From assembly GCF_031760065.1 (NCBI RefSeq), contig NZ_CP134500.1:7192001-7256000 (forward strand): a DNA stretch of 64,000 bases. The letters run 5' to 3'. Shown here in pieces: positions 26,643 through 35,385 of the stretch. The position numbers and the translations under genes were made by a program. The first letter of the stretch is position 1. Every line of letters begins with the position of its first letter. The notes beneath the pieces were generated by a model. That model did not search any database and had not been told where the DNA came from. It was given only the letters and a program-made list of their open reading frames with translations. The DNA is from Streptomyces durocortorensis (GTDB lineage Bacteria > Actinomycetota > Actinomycetes > Streptomycetales > Streptomycetaceae).

Positions 26643-27572
26643 ATGGCGCAGCCAGTTCGTATCGTGTTCCGCTCCGCGCTGTATGACGCGCCCGCTGTCG
26701 GTGAGGGTCTGCGGGTGGCGTTGTACCAGGGGCAGGTCGGCAGCCGGGAGGCGGTGCGGCAGAACATGGACCGGCTGGCCGAAGTTTCCTCTCTGGCCGC
26801 GGCTTACGGCTGCCAGGTGGTTGTGTTTCCGGAGAAGTACACCACCGGCTACGCCATCGACCCCGGCCAGTGCCGTGAACTGGCAGAGCACCGCGAGGGC
26901 CCTTCGATCGACCGGGCCCGCCTGGCTGCCAAGGAGAACGGCTTGGCCGTGGTCCTGCCTTACCCCGAACGGGACGGGAGCGACTTCTACGACTCCATCA
27001 GCGTGATCGCTGCCGACGGGCAGGTGGCCGCCAACTACCGCAAGACCCACCTCTACGGGGCGGCGGAGCGACGTAACTACTCCTTCGGTCAGGACCTGCC
27101 GCCCCTCGTGACGATCAACGGCATCACGGTCGGCGTGCTGAACTGCTATGAGTGCGAGTTCCCGCCGCTGTACCAGCACCTGGCTGAACACGGTGCGCAG
27201 ATTGTGCTGGGGCCCACCGCGGCTGACGGCCACTTCCGTCTGGCTGACGGCGCCATGAGCCGTGTTCCGTACCAGGACGCCACCCGCCACATCATCCCCG
27301 CTATGGCCAGCGTCTGGCGTCTGTTCGTCGCCTACGCCAACCGCCGTGGCTGGGAACAGGTCCCCGCCGGCGCTTGGCAGTACCAGGGAAACTCCGGAAT
27401 CTGGGGGCCCGACGGCGAGCCCCTTGTGGTGGCCACCGCTGAGGACCGCAACCATGACTGCCTCCTGATCGCCGACTGCCTGCCCGTGGCCATCCCGCCC
27501 TTCAGCCCCGAAGGCCACCACCTGACCGACAACCGCCTCGCCCTCAACCCGGTCCTACGCCCCGCCCGCTGA
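26643..27572 (+). CDS. Carbon-nitrogen hydrolase (nitrilase superfamily)
   Basis: A 309-residue protein with the Glu-Lys-Cys triad of the nitrilase superfamily: VVVFPEKYTTGY (Glu64), NYRKTHLYG (Lys134) and VGVLNCYECEFPP (Cys168). The order and spacing match amidase/carbamoylase branches, so it should hydrolyse a non-peptide C-N bond. ATG 26643 follows GGAAAGAG; a GTG at 26712 giving RVALYQGQVG is a possible later start, since many relatives begin there. The next gene, an alpha/beta hydrolase, is 270 bases downstream on the same strand. Confidence 0.8.
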   Translation: MAQPVRIVFRSALYDAPAVGEGLRVALYQGQVGSREAVRQNMDRLAEVSSLAAAYGCQVVVFPEKYTTGYAIDPGQCRELAEHREGPSIDRARLAAKENGLAVVLPYPERDGSDFYDSISVIAADGQVAANYRKTHLYGAAERRNYSFGQDLPPLVTINGITVGVLNCYECEFPPLYQHLAEHGAQIVLGPTAADGHFRLADGAMSRVPYQDATRHIIPAMASVWRLFVAYANRRGWEQVPAGAWQYQGNSGIWGPDGEPLVVATAEDRNHDCLLIADCLPVAIPPFSPEGHHLTDNRLALNPVLRPAR

Positions 27573-27845
27573 CAACCCTGCCGCGTTGGCGCAGCTCGGA
27601 GAGTCCGGCTATGGGAAAGGATCCCGAGCCGAGTCGAGGTGCTGTTGGCGTGCGCACGACGGAACGGAGTGCGTGCGCAGAGGTGGGCGAGGACACCCGC
27701 TGGGTATGCAACGGCGAGACGACCGGGCGCAGACGCCCCCCAGGACGTCAAGCGGTCACCTGCCGGACTCGGGGACCTGACCTGGAAGGGCGCGTTCTCG
27801 GAGGAAAGCGAACCGTTCGCCCGCAACGACGAGAGGAAGCCCGCC

Positions 27846-28601
27846 ATGAGCATTCCCTGCCGCCTGATCGGATCAGGCGACCATAAAGTGCTGGTGCTCC
27901 ACGACTGGTTCGGCACCAGCGCCGGCTGGGGGCCCTTCCTGGACTACCTGGACGGCGACACCTTCAGCTACGCCTTCCTCGACTACCGCGGCTACGGCGA
28001 CCGCAAGCACGTCACCGGCACGTACACGCTCGCCGAGATCGCCGAGGACGCCCTCGCCCTGGCCGACGAGCTCGGCTGGGAAAGCTTCTCCCTCGTCGGC
28101 CACTCGATGGGCGGCAAGGCGGCTCAGCAGGTGCTGGCCCAGGCCCCGCACCGAGTGCGGAAGCTGGTCGGCCTGGCCCCCGTCCCCGCCGGTGCCTATC
28201 CGCTGGACGCCGACGGAGAAGCGCTGTTCTACGGTGCCGCGCAGGACCGCGACAAGCGACGCTCCATCGTCGATCTGGTCACCGGCCGACGCGCCTCCCG
28301 GGTGTGGGTGGACCTGATGGTCGACCTCTCCTTGGAGTGGTCGACCCGGGAGGCGTTCGGCGGCTACGTGAAGGACTGGGTCACCGCCGACCTCACGGAA
28401 CGGATCACCGGCAACCCCGTCCCGGTCAAGGTCATCGTCGGCGAGCACGATCTCGCCCTCACGGCCGACGCTATGCGCGCCACGTGGCTCAGCCACTATC
28501 CGAACGCCGAACTGGAGGAGATCGCCAACAGCGGCCACTACCCCATGCACGAGACACCTGTGGCCCTGGCCACCAGCCTCGAGACATTCCTGAACGCCTG
28601 A
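27846..28601 (+). CDS. Alpha/beta-fold hydrolase
   Basis: The 251-residue protein begins at ATG 27846 (GAGAGGAAG just upstream) and has a complete alpha/beta-hydrolase triad: nucleophile elbow LVGHSMGG (Ser87), VIVGEHD (Asp202) and SGHYP (His231), with the oxyanion-hole segment LHDWFGT. Similar enzymes are esterases or C-C bond hydrolases. No signal peptide is present. The last ~45 bases of the gene and the following ~35 occur again, inverted, at 50915-51005. Confidence 0.8.
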   Translation: MSIPCRLIGSGDHKVLVLHDWFGTSAGWGPFLDYLDGDTFSYAFLDYRGYGDRKHVTGTYTLAEIAEDALALADELGWESFSLVGHSMGGKAAQQVLAQAPHRVRKLVGLAPVPAGAYPLDADGEALFYGAAQDRDKRRSIVDLVTGRRASRVWVDLMVDLSLEWSTREAFGGYVKDWVTADLTERITGNPVPVKVIVGEHDLALTADAMRATWLSHYPNAELEEIANSGHYPMHETPVALATSLETFLNA

Positions 28602-29113
28602 GCCCGCAGCGGCAGCTCCAAGAACACCTGGCGCACCATCACCATGCCCACGGGCTCCGATCGGGAACCCGCAACAGCGGGCCCCGCCCCCCAGTCACGG
28701 CAGGGAAGACCTCTGCGCAGGTCACCGTCGGCTGCCGAGTCAACCTGATCGGCAGGGACACCGGTGTGGGCGACGGAGTTCCCCTCCGCGAGGCAAAACC
28801 CGGAACGAGTGAAAGAAGCCGCCCCACAGCCGGGATGACGGTGGGCACGCCCCGCCCCTGCCCCGGGCCCGAAGTGTCATGCCGGGCCCGACGATGGCCG
28901 GTCTTCGTACGGGACCACGGCATCAAAGCCCGGTGGTCGGCCGTCACCGCGGCTCGCCTCAACCGCACGTCGGGGTGCGCGGCCTGCCCGTGTGAGAAGT
29001 CCCTGACAGGGCAGGGCGCCTCCCGAGTGGATGCCTATAGCGACCGCGCCATCACTATGCGCAACGGTTCGGCTTTGCTGCCTGCCTGCGCCACATCATT
29101 GTTAAGGACCGAC
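28602..29113. other. Gene-free stretch with possible IS-end debris
   Basis: Only short frames without support. TCATGCCGGGCCCG at about 28877 also occurs at the left end of IS110-A (13211), so a fragment of an IS110 end may lie here. AAGGA at 29104 is the ribosome-binding site of the next gene. Confidence 0.35.
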
Positions 29114-29494
29114 GTGAACGCACTTCTCCGCGGCCGTAGCCGCAGCGCCCCGCTCTTCGCGGGCCTGCTGGCGCTGCTGGCCATACTGCTGGCCTGGCCC
29201 TCGACCGCCACCGCGCAGGAAGGCCGGCTCAAGGGCTGGGGCGCCAACGAGAGCTATCAGTTCGGCGGCGTGGTCACCAACGCCAAGTACAAGCCCGTGA
29301 CGGTGCCGGGGCTCACCGACACCGACATCAAGAGTATCGATGCCGGCGCCAGCCACAGCCTCGCCCTGCTCTCCAACGGGACCGTGGAAAGCTGGGGCCT
29401 CAACACCAGCGGCCAGCTCGGCATCGGCACCCTGACTAACCAGGACCAGGCGTCCACCGTCACCGGACTGCGCGGCGTGGTCGCCATCTGCTGA
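29114..29494 (+). CDS. Truncated secreted RCC1-repeat protein
   Basis: Starting at GTG 29114, five bases after AAGGA, the 126-residue product has a signal peptide (LFAGLLALLAILLAWPSTATA, cleavage before QEG). It then carries about one and a half RCC1-type repeats: LKGWGANESYQFGG, AGASHSLALLSNGTVESWG and SGQLGIGT. Full proteins of this kind have five to seven repeats and 350 or more residues. This one ends abruptly with RGVVAIC and a stop in the middle of a repeat, where unrelated sequence begins. It is best read as a truncated gene. Confidence 0.65.
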   Translation: MNALLRGRSRSAPLFAGLLALLAILLAWPSTATAQEGRLKGWGANESYQFGGVVTNAKYKPVTVPGLTDTDIKSIDAGASHSLALLSNGTVESWGLNTSGQLGIGTLTNQDQASTVTGLRGVVAIC

Positions 29495-30000
29495 CTCTCA
29501 CTTCCCTGCCTTAGATGATTCTCATTCCAATGTCCTTTGAGGTGGCGCACGTTAGCTACTGGAGCAGGGATGATATGAGGTTGCTTCAGGCATGCCTTGA
29601 GAACTGCTGATGCAGGTACATGAGAATCGCCTGTTCGCTCCGCTGAGAGTTGCAATACGACGATGCCTTTGACCTGCGGCTTTGTGCTGAGGTTGCCTCT
29701 CCACGGCTCGGTGTCGCGTGCGCCCGGGCGAACTTGCCGATCGGCGAACGGGTTGCCACCTCGCACGGGCCCCGCTCAGTGAGCGGCAGGTCAAGGCCAT
29801 CGAGAGCCGGTTCGCTCCTGCTCAAGCCAGCTCTCCGAGGATGCCAGCGGCCGCGCCGAACACGCCAGCGGATCACCCAGCTTGCGTGGGCTCCGCAGCG
29901 GCTGTCACTACTCTCATGGGGAGGAAGTTCGGACAACTCTCGCACGCCCGGGCCGCAGGCCGCACGAGTCTGTCTTGAGTGGCCACGGGTGCCTGAGCTG
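29495..30000. other. Gene-free stretch before the CRISPR remnant
   Basis: No supported gene. The sequence is less GC-rich around 29500-29680 than its surroundings. At 29871-29899, GATCACCCAGCTTGCGTGGG loosely resembles the repeat-like units at 30001 and 30064 and could be a further degenerate unit; this is weak. Confidence 0.35.
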
Positions 30001-30091
30001 GTCACTCCCGCTCGCGCGGGCTATAGACCCTGCACTGGACAAGAAGACCTGCTCACAGCGAGAAACACTCCCGTTCGCGCGGGCTCTACCA
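30001..30091 (+). CRISPR. Two degenerate type I-E-like repeat units
   Basis: GTCACTCCCGCTCGCGCGGG (30001) and AACACTCCCGTTCGCGCGGG (30064) share the core CACTCCCGYTCGCGCGGGCT, whose CCCGC/GCGGG palindrome is typical of actinobacterial type I-E repeats. They are 63 bases apart, leaving a 35-base spacer, slightly longer than the usual ~61. They lie directly upstream of cas8e debris. Two units and poor flank conservation mean a remnant at best. Confidence 0.4.
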
Positions 30092-30177
30092 ATGAGCGAA
30101 GAAACAAGGTCCGTGACGTGGTGGGTATTTACCTGTCGCCGCCGGAGAACGCCCTGGTCCTGGCGGTGGACGCCTCA
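30091..30177 (+). pseudogene. Short IS630-family transposase fragment
   Basis: Twenty-nine codons read KVRDVVGIYLSPPENALVLA then VDAS, which matches the IS630 segment VGLYL.PPE.A.VLCVDE that ends at the first catalytic Asp. It is wedged between the repeat-like unit and cas8e and shows that at least one IS insertion or deletion shaped this junction. Confidence 0.55.
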
Positions 30178-30199
30178 GTTACCCCCGCCCGCCACCGCC

Positions 30200-31563
30200 A
30201 CGTTCAGCGCAGCCGACGACCCCTGGATCGACACCCGCACTGGCCCTCACTACAGCCAACGCGGTCTGCGGGACCTGTTCCTGAACGCCCACATCATCGA
30301 CGATCTCGCCCTGCCTCATCCCCCGGCAGCCTCAGCTCTGCTGCGGATCGCGATTGCCATCACGGCCCGGATCACCGGCCTGGACGATCCCGAGCTCACC
30401 GCCTCCCAGTGGAACGCCCTACGCCGCTCCCGCCTGGAGCAGGGCCGGTTCGACCCGGGCGCCGTCCACGCCTACTTTGACCAACACGCCTGGGACGTCT
30501 TCGACCCGGTGCGCCCCTGGCTGCAGGAACCCGCGCTGCGTACCCAGTGCGACCACAGCAGCGGCATCAACGCCTTCGTGCCGGGGCGCCCCGCCGGGAA
30601 CAACCTGGCTTGCTGGTTCAGCCCGCACGGCCACCCACACCGCCGAGCCCGTGCCTACCGCCGAAGCCCTGCAGATCCTGCTCGTCCACCACTACTATGG
30701 CCGCTCGGGCCAGTGCACCCCCCGCACCGTGGACGGGGTCACCACCGGACGCCAGAACAGTGGGCCCCTGCGCTCCAGCGTCTCCTTCCACCTTCTGGGC
30801 CGCACTCTGCACGAAACGCTCCTGGCCGGTGTGCCAGCCTTCACCAGCGACGAACAACTGCCAGGCGCCGACGCCTGCCCCTGGGATGAAACAGCTCCCA
30901 GTCCGCAGCCCTCCTCAACTCTGGTGACCTGGCCCGGCCGGTTGCTGACCGGACAGAGCCAGCACGCGATCCTCCTCGTGCCTGGCCCCAGCGGGAGCAC
31001 CGTCACCGACGCCTACCTCACCTGGGCCACCAAGGAGCCCGAGGAAGCCGAGGAAGCCGAGGAAGCCGAAGAGCCCACAGAGCCCGAGATCAGCACTGAT
31101 CCCTACCTCTCCTACCGGTTCATCACCGAACGCAAGAGCGTCGCCCGGCGCCGCACCAAGAACCGCGCTGATGTGTCCCGCGCGTGGTGGCGTGAACTGG
31201 ACACACTGGTCCTAGCCTCTGACGAACACGGCACATACGTCCGACCGGCCGTTTTCGACACCCTCAACGATCTTCCTGAGGAACTGCGGCGAAGCCTGCG
31301 GATCCGCGTCCACGGATTCGATCAGGACGGCAAGGTCATTGACCGGCAGTGGTACACCGCGATCACCCCACCGCTGCTGAACTGGACCCAGGAACACGAT
31401 CCGGTCAAAGCCCAGCGCATCGCCGAGTGCTGCCGGGAAGCCGAACAGACCGCCCAACGGCTGGCGACGTCACCAGAAAGGCATGGAAGACCGCCACCCA
31501 CAGCGGTACCTCCAAGACCTCCAAGACCACGTGGGTGAACAAGGCCCTGGCCCGGTACTGGCC
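30200..31563 (+). pseudogene. cas8e: cas8e (casA/cse1) pseudogene, type I-E Cascade large subunit
   Basis: The first frame reads TFSAADDPWIDTRTGPHYSQ, GLRDLFLNAHIIDDLALPHP and FDPVRPWLQEPALRT, the N-terminus of Cas8e. At about 30625 the homology moves to a second frame with LLVHHYYGRSGQCTPRTVDG, DPYLSYRFITERK and RRSLRIRVHGFDQDGKVIDR. The tail TRKAWKTATHSGTSKTSKTT lies in a third frame up to about 31563. The normal start is missing, replaced by the IS630 fragment. It would have been the PAM-recognising subunit of the interference complex. cas3, cse2, cas7e and cas5e are absent. Confidence 0.7.
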
Positions 31564-32055
31564 GAAGGCCTGCTGTTCCGCACCGAGTCCGGGCCCGACC
31601 CCACCCTCCTCGTCCAGACGGCCCACATACCCGACCTCACCGCCCTGCCCGCCGACTACGGCACCGCCCGGACCGTCGACCTGACCCCCCTGCTGAACTC
31701 CCTCACCCCCGGGCGCACCGTCCGCTACCGCATCACCGCCGCCCGCTCCGCCGGCAACCCCAACCGCCGCCCCGTCACCGGGAAACGCCGCGGCAAGATC
31801 ACCCACCTCACCGGAGACGACGCCATCACCTGGTGGCAGACCCGCACCCAAACCGTCGGACTTCAGCCCGTCACCGTCTCCGGCCTCCCCAGGCCCTTCC
31901 CCCGCACCCGCGTCAACCGCACCTCCCCCCACTTCACCCTCCACCTCCACGACGCCCTGGAGGAAAACCCGAAACTCACCCTCGACAAAGACCTCGTCCG
32001 CTGGGTACTGAGCCGCATCGACCCCACCACCTGCCATACTCCACAACGCAACTGA
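31564..32055 (+). pseudogene. cas6e: cas6e (casE) fragment fused to cas8e debris
   Basis: About 160 codons read GLLFRTESGPDPTLLVQTAH, LTPGRTVRYRITAARSAGNP and GDDAITWWQTRTQTVGLQPV, the middle of a type I-E CRISPR RNA endonuclease of the Cas6e fold. The N-terminal ~60 residues are gone and the C-terminal GIGRAKAYG-type signature is also missing, so it cannot process crRNA. The junction with cas8e at about 31563 implies deletion of cse2, cas7e, cas5e and the cas6e start in one event. cas1 and cas2, which normally follow, are replaced by IS110-B. Confidence 0.65.
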
Positions 32056-32126
32056 CCGCGATCCAGCGCCGCAGAAGCCGTCCCCCCGTTACCTTCTTCG
32101 TGGCTCCGCAATGGGGCTACCGGCCT

Positions 32127-32212
32127 TCGGGTCCGGCATGACTTCCCCCCTGTTGTTGATGATCCGGGGGGTGGTGTCACCGGGTCCGGAGGCATCGACG
32201 GATCGCTGATGA
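32127..32212 (+). ncRNA. Candidate IS110-B left-end (bridge-type) RNA region
   Basis: GGGTCCGGCATGACTTCC, a central GATGATCCGGGGGGTGGTG, CCGGGTCCGG and GCTGATGAGG recur in the same order at 13225-13129 on the other strand. No protein is encoded. The region occupies the left end where IS110 guide RNAs are known to be made. Inferred by comparison, not by folding. Confidence 0.4.
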
Positions 32213-32257
32213 GGGGCTTGAGCACCGGCTTCACCCGAGCCGGAAGAGCTCTCCGTC

Positions 32258-33269
32258 AGCCGGCCTCGATCGGCGCCCTGCCGCTGGCCGTCGCCAGGGA
32301 CATGGGCTGCCCGGTCGCCTACCTGCCCGGGCTGACGATGCGGCGGATCGCCGACCTCTACCCGGACGAGGCGAAGACCGACGCGAAGGACGCGTTCATC
32401 ATCGCGGACGCGGCCCGCGCGATGCCCCACACGCTGCGGACCATCGACGGCGAAGACGAGACGATCGCCGAGCTGGAGATGATCGTCGGGTTCGACGACG
32501 ACCTGGCCGGTGAGGCCACCCGGGTCGCCACCCGGCTGCACGGCCTGCTGACCCAGATCCATCCGTCGCTGGAACGGGTCCTGGGACCGCGATTGCAGCA
32601 CCGGCCGTCCTCACGCTGCTGGAACGGTTCGGATCCCCGGCACAGATACGCAAGGCAGGCCGTCGGCGGCTGGTCACGCTGCTGCGGCCAAAGGCCCCGC
32701 GGATGGCCGAGCGGCTGGTCGAGGAGATCTTCGCCGCGCTGGACGAGCAGACCGTGACCGTTCCGGGAACCGACGCGGTCGCGCTGATCGTTCCGAGCCT
32801 GGCCGGATCACTGGCCGCCGTCCTTGACCAGCGGAAACTCGTGGCCGGGCGGATCGAGGAACTCCTGGAGGCCCACCCTCTTTCGAAGGTCCTGACGTCC
32901 ATGCCGGGTATCGGCGTCAGGACCGGAGCCCGCATCCTGATCGAGGTCGGCGACGGCAGCACCTTCCCGACCGCCGGCCACCTCGCCGCCTACGCAGGAC
33001 TCGCACCCGCGACCCGGAGCTCGGGTTCCTCGATCCGCGGTGAACAGCCGTCACGGAGGGGAAACAAGCAGCTCAAACGAGCTTTCTCCCTCTCCGCGTT
33101 CGCCGCTCTGGGCGACCCGGCATCGCGGGCCTACTACGACAAGAAGATCACCCAGGGCAAGCACCACACTCAGGCCCTGCTCTGCCTCGCCAGACGACGG
33201 GCAGACGTCCTCTTCACGATGCTCCGCGACGGAACCTTCTACGAACCCCGACCGGCTGCAACCAGGTGA
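32258..33269 (+). pseudogene. IS110-family transposase, N-terminus deleted and frameshifted
   Basis: Homology with the IS110-A transposase starts at QPASIGALPLAVARDMGC, so the first catalytic Asp and about 70 codons are absent. It continues TDAKDAFIIADAARAMPHTL and ERVLGPRLQHR, then changes frame near 32600; the rest (MAERLVEEIFAALDEQTVTV, LTSMPGIGVRTGARILIEVG, GSSIRGEQ, KRAFSLSAFAALG) runs in another frame to TGA 33269. Confidence 0.75.
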
Positions 33270-33287
33270 GGAGTCCAGACCGCTCGG

Positions 33288-33455
33288 TCAGTCCTCCGGC
33301 CGAAGCCGCTGGCGAGCGGCCTCAAGCCGCTGGTCATAGTCAGGCGTGAACAGCTCAGGAAGCGCCTTGTCCAGCGTTCCGGCGATCCGATGGATCGGCG
33401 CCCAGACCGCCGGATCGTCGACAACGCGGCTGAGGTCCGTCATCTGGAGCCTCAT
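33288..33455 (-). CDS. Small hypothetical protein inside IS110-B (55 aa)
   Basis: ATG 33455, preceded by AGGGG at a good distance, opens a 55-residue frame: MRLQMTDLSRVVDDPAVWAP, then HRIAGTLDKALPELFTPDYD, RLEAARQRLRPED. Composition and wobble bias look like real coding sequence. It lies between the transposase stop and the right end of IS110-B, so it travels with the element. No function is known to me. Confidence 0.5.
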   Translation of the reverse strand: MRLQMTDLSRVVDDPAVWAPIHRIAGTLDKALPELFTPDYDQRLEAARQRLRPED

Positions 33456-33538
33456 GCACACCCCTACGACTCAGCCCGCCCTCGACCGCACGAACCTACT
33501 GGCCTTGGACCTTGACCAAACACATAGGGGCACCCCCC

Positions 33539-33808
33539 AAAAGGAGAAAACAAGGGCGCTGCGACGGGAAGCGACCGCAGTCGGCACACGATCAGAGGGG
33601 CCCGGCGCAGCGAAGCCCAGCCAGGCGACGCGGGATGCTCAGCGAGACGGGTGATCCCCGCCCCTCGGACACCCCCGGGCAGGGCGGGCGCAAAGGGGCG
33701 CAGCGCGGGCTAACCTGCCACGCGGCCTTCGCCCTCCTGGCCCCCGTTCAGGCGGCAATGAACACCGCCTTGGGACTATTGTGCGCCGGTACCGAGTCCG
33801 CATACGCG
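33539..33808. other. Gene-free stretch
   Basis: GC-rich sequence with several AAGGAG-like and AAAGGGG-like runs but no convincing gene. It follows the IS110-B right end. Confidence 0.35.
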
Positions 33809-34153
33809 CTAGCGGACCGGCTCTGCGCTCAACCGGCGTACGACCTCTTCCCCAGCGTGCAACAAGCCGGCGTGGGCTGCGAACCGGCGCGCCAGCGAGT
33901 GATAGGCATCGCCTCCCCGGCCGCTGGCTGCGACGAGTGCCTCTGCGATGTCGTGTGCGACTTTGAGGTTCACTCCGGGCAGGAAACGGCTGATGAGGGC
34001 CTCTTTGAGCTCCTGGATGAGACTGAAGGTGAGGTCCTGTTGTTCCTCGGGTGGCGCCTGTTTGCGGCTCCTGCGCGAGACGTCCTTGACGATGCGAGCA
34101 ATCTCGGATGGCAGTTGACCGTCTGAGAGGGGGGTTCGTGAGCTGATGTCCAT
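33809..34153 (-). CDS. Hypothetical helical protein (114 aa)
   Basis: From ATG 34153 the product reads MDISSRTPLSDGQLPSEIAR, then DLTFSLIQELKEALISRFLP and VNLKVAHDIAEALVAASGRG. It is predicted mostly helical, soluble, without motifs I recognise. Codon usage supports coding. It has no operon partner. Confidence 0.5.
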   Translation of the reverse strand: MDISSRTPLSDGQLPSEIARIVKDVSRRSRKQAPPEEQQDLTFSLIQELKEALISRFLPGVNLKVAHDIAEALVAASGRGGDAYHSLARRFAAHAGLLHAGEEVVRRLSAEPVR

Positions 34154-34355
34154 TTCCGGCTGAGGTTGGGGCAGGGCTGCTGGTCAGTGGCTCGGGCGGC
34201 TACTTCTTTCAGGTCAAGATGCCATCCCCGGCTGCTGCGCGCAGTCCGGTGTCAACGGCCAGTTTGTTCTACTGGCCGCCGTCAGTCAGCCTTGGAGGCT
34301 CGGCGGTTTACTGCGACTGCACAGTCCTGATGAACTATTCCCCGGGCACCTCCTG

Positions 34356-34925
34356 ATGACGACGGCCCGACAGCCGTCAAGCAAGGGCGCATGGAAGAAA
34401 GCGATCACGAAACGGGGGCACAGCGTGGATCCTGAGGACGACTGGTTCTGGTACGACGAGAGCGAATGCGGGTCGCTCACCGCCAAAGAACGCCGGTTCG
34501 CCAGAGCTATCCGGCAGTGTGCCCGCTCTTGGCCAGGCGACCCAGGCGACGGCCGCCGGTGGGATCGGCCCGAGCCCGACGACAGCTTTCTGTGGCGTGG
34601 GCCCGATGCGGGCCTCCTTGCCCTGCTGCATGTTCAGGGTCCACCGTGGAACCGCTCGTTGCTCACGGTGGGGGCCGTCTTCGACGGCGAGAGCGCCCGC
34701 TGCGACGAGGTGCACAACCAGCGCCTCTACCTGCCGCTCCATTCATCCCCGCTGGCCCACACTGTCTCCGGAGCCGCCAGCCCCGAGCAGACGGCCACCC
34801 GGGTAGCCGACTGGTTCGAAGCACTCTTCCAGGACCCCCGGTACTTCACCAACGTCATACGCCTTTCCACAAGGTGGCAACGCTGCGGCAACCCATGGCC
34901 CCCAGATGACCTGCCCGACCGCTGA
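34356..34925 (+). CDS. Hypothetical protein (189 aa)
   Basis: ATG 34356 opens a 189-residue frame with normal codon bias: DPEDDWFWYDESECGSLTAK, LLALLHVQGPPWNRSLLTVG, and the C-terminal ADWFEALFQDPRYFTNVIRL. It is rich in Trp and acidic residues, has no signal peptide or membrane segment, and I do not recognise a family. It converges with the IS5-type two-gene element at 34987. Confidence 0.55.
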   Translation: MTTARQPSSKGAWKKAITKRGHSVDPEDDWFWYDESECGSLTAKERRFARAIRQCARSWPGDPGDGRRWDRPEPDDSFLWRGPDAGLLALLHVQGPPWNRSLLTVGAVFDGESARCDEVHNQRLYLPLHSSPLAHTVSGAASPEQTATRVADWFEALFQDPRYFTNVIRLSTRWQRCGNPWPPDDLPDR

Positions 34926-34986
34926 GGGGCGGTTCGTGAGGTGTTGACCGTTTCCCGGCGAGGCTGCTGGCCGTGGTGCTGGACGG

Positions 34987-35385
34987 CTACTGCTTCCTGG
35001 CGAAGCGGCCGACGTCTACCTCGGTGAGGATGCCGACTTTGACCAGGCGTTTCAGCTTGGCGCGAGTGCCCTCGATGTTCTTCGGCAGCAGTTCGTGGTC
35101 GAGGGCTTCGCAGACGTCCCGGGCTCGTAGCGGTCCGGTCGCATCGTTGAAGACACCGAGGATGCGGGGGTAGTCCGGGTGCTCGGGCAGGTCCGGCGGA
35201 ACGGCCGGGAGCCGGTCGGCGAGGGCTGTGACGGTCTTCCGCGTGATCGCAAGGTGTTCGAGGTGGGTCCCGGCCTCCCGCAGCCGGGACTGCAACTCGG
35301 CGATCTGGGTGCGGAGATCGTCGGCCAGGGCCCGGGCGGCGTTCTCCTGGATGCCGAGGGCGTCGAGCAGGGGCTCGATGTTCAC
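34987..35385 (-). CDS. Coiled-coil/winged-helix protein coupled to IS5-type transposase
   Basis: The 132-residue protein starts at GTG 35385, whose bases overlap the transposase TGA (GCGTGAAC). Residues ~5-60 form a coiled coil (ARALADDLRTQIAELQSRLR, EAGTHLEHLAITRKTVTALA). Residues ~75-130 form a winged helix (RILGVFNDATGPLRARDVCE, IEGTRAKLKRLVKVGILTEV). The fusion of a dimerising coil with a DNA-binding domain suggests a regulator or accessory factor for transposition. The same gene pair is found truncated at 14559-14885, and a longer, unlinked relative at 5286-5846. I infer that it belongs to the element. Confidence 0.65.
   Translation of the reverse strand: MNIEPLLDALGIQENAARALADDLRTQIAELQSRLREAGTHLEHLAITRKTVTALADRLPAVPPDLPEHPDYPRILGVFNDATGPLRARDVCEALDHELLPKNIEGTRAKLKRLVKVGILTEVDVGRFARKQ

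Larger units (their letters stand above)
32127..33538 (+). mobile_element. IS110-family element B (deleted, carries a small gene)
   Basis: The left-end block (32127-32212) and right-end block (33510-33538) both match IS110-A, defining an element of about 1.4 kb. Its transposase lacks the N-terminal catalytic region and is frameshifted, so it is non-autonomous. A 55-residue minus-strand gene lies inside it. Confidence 0.6.

Noticed and set aside
28865..28895. Possible fourth IS110 left-end remnant
   Set aside because: Only 14 bases (TCATGCCGGGCCCG) match; the ordered motifs seen in the other three copies are missing.
29871..29899. Third CRISPR repeat unit
   Set aside because: The match to the other units needs gaps and loses the palindrome; spacing is not a clean multiple of 63.
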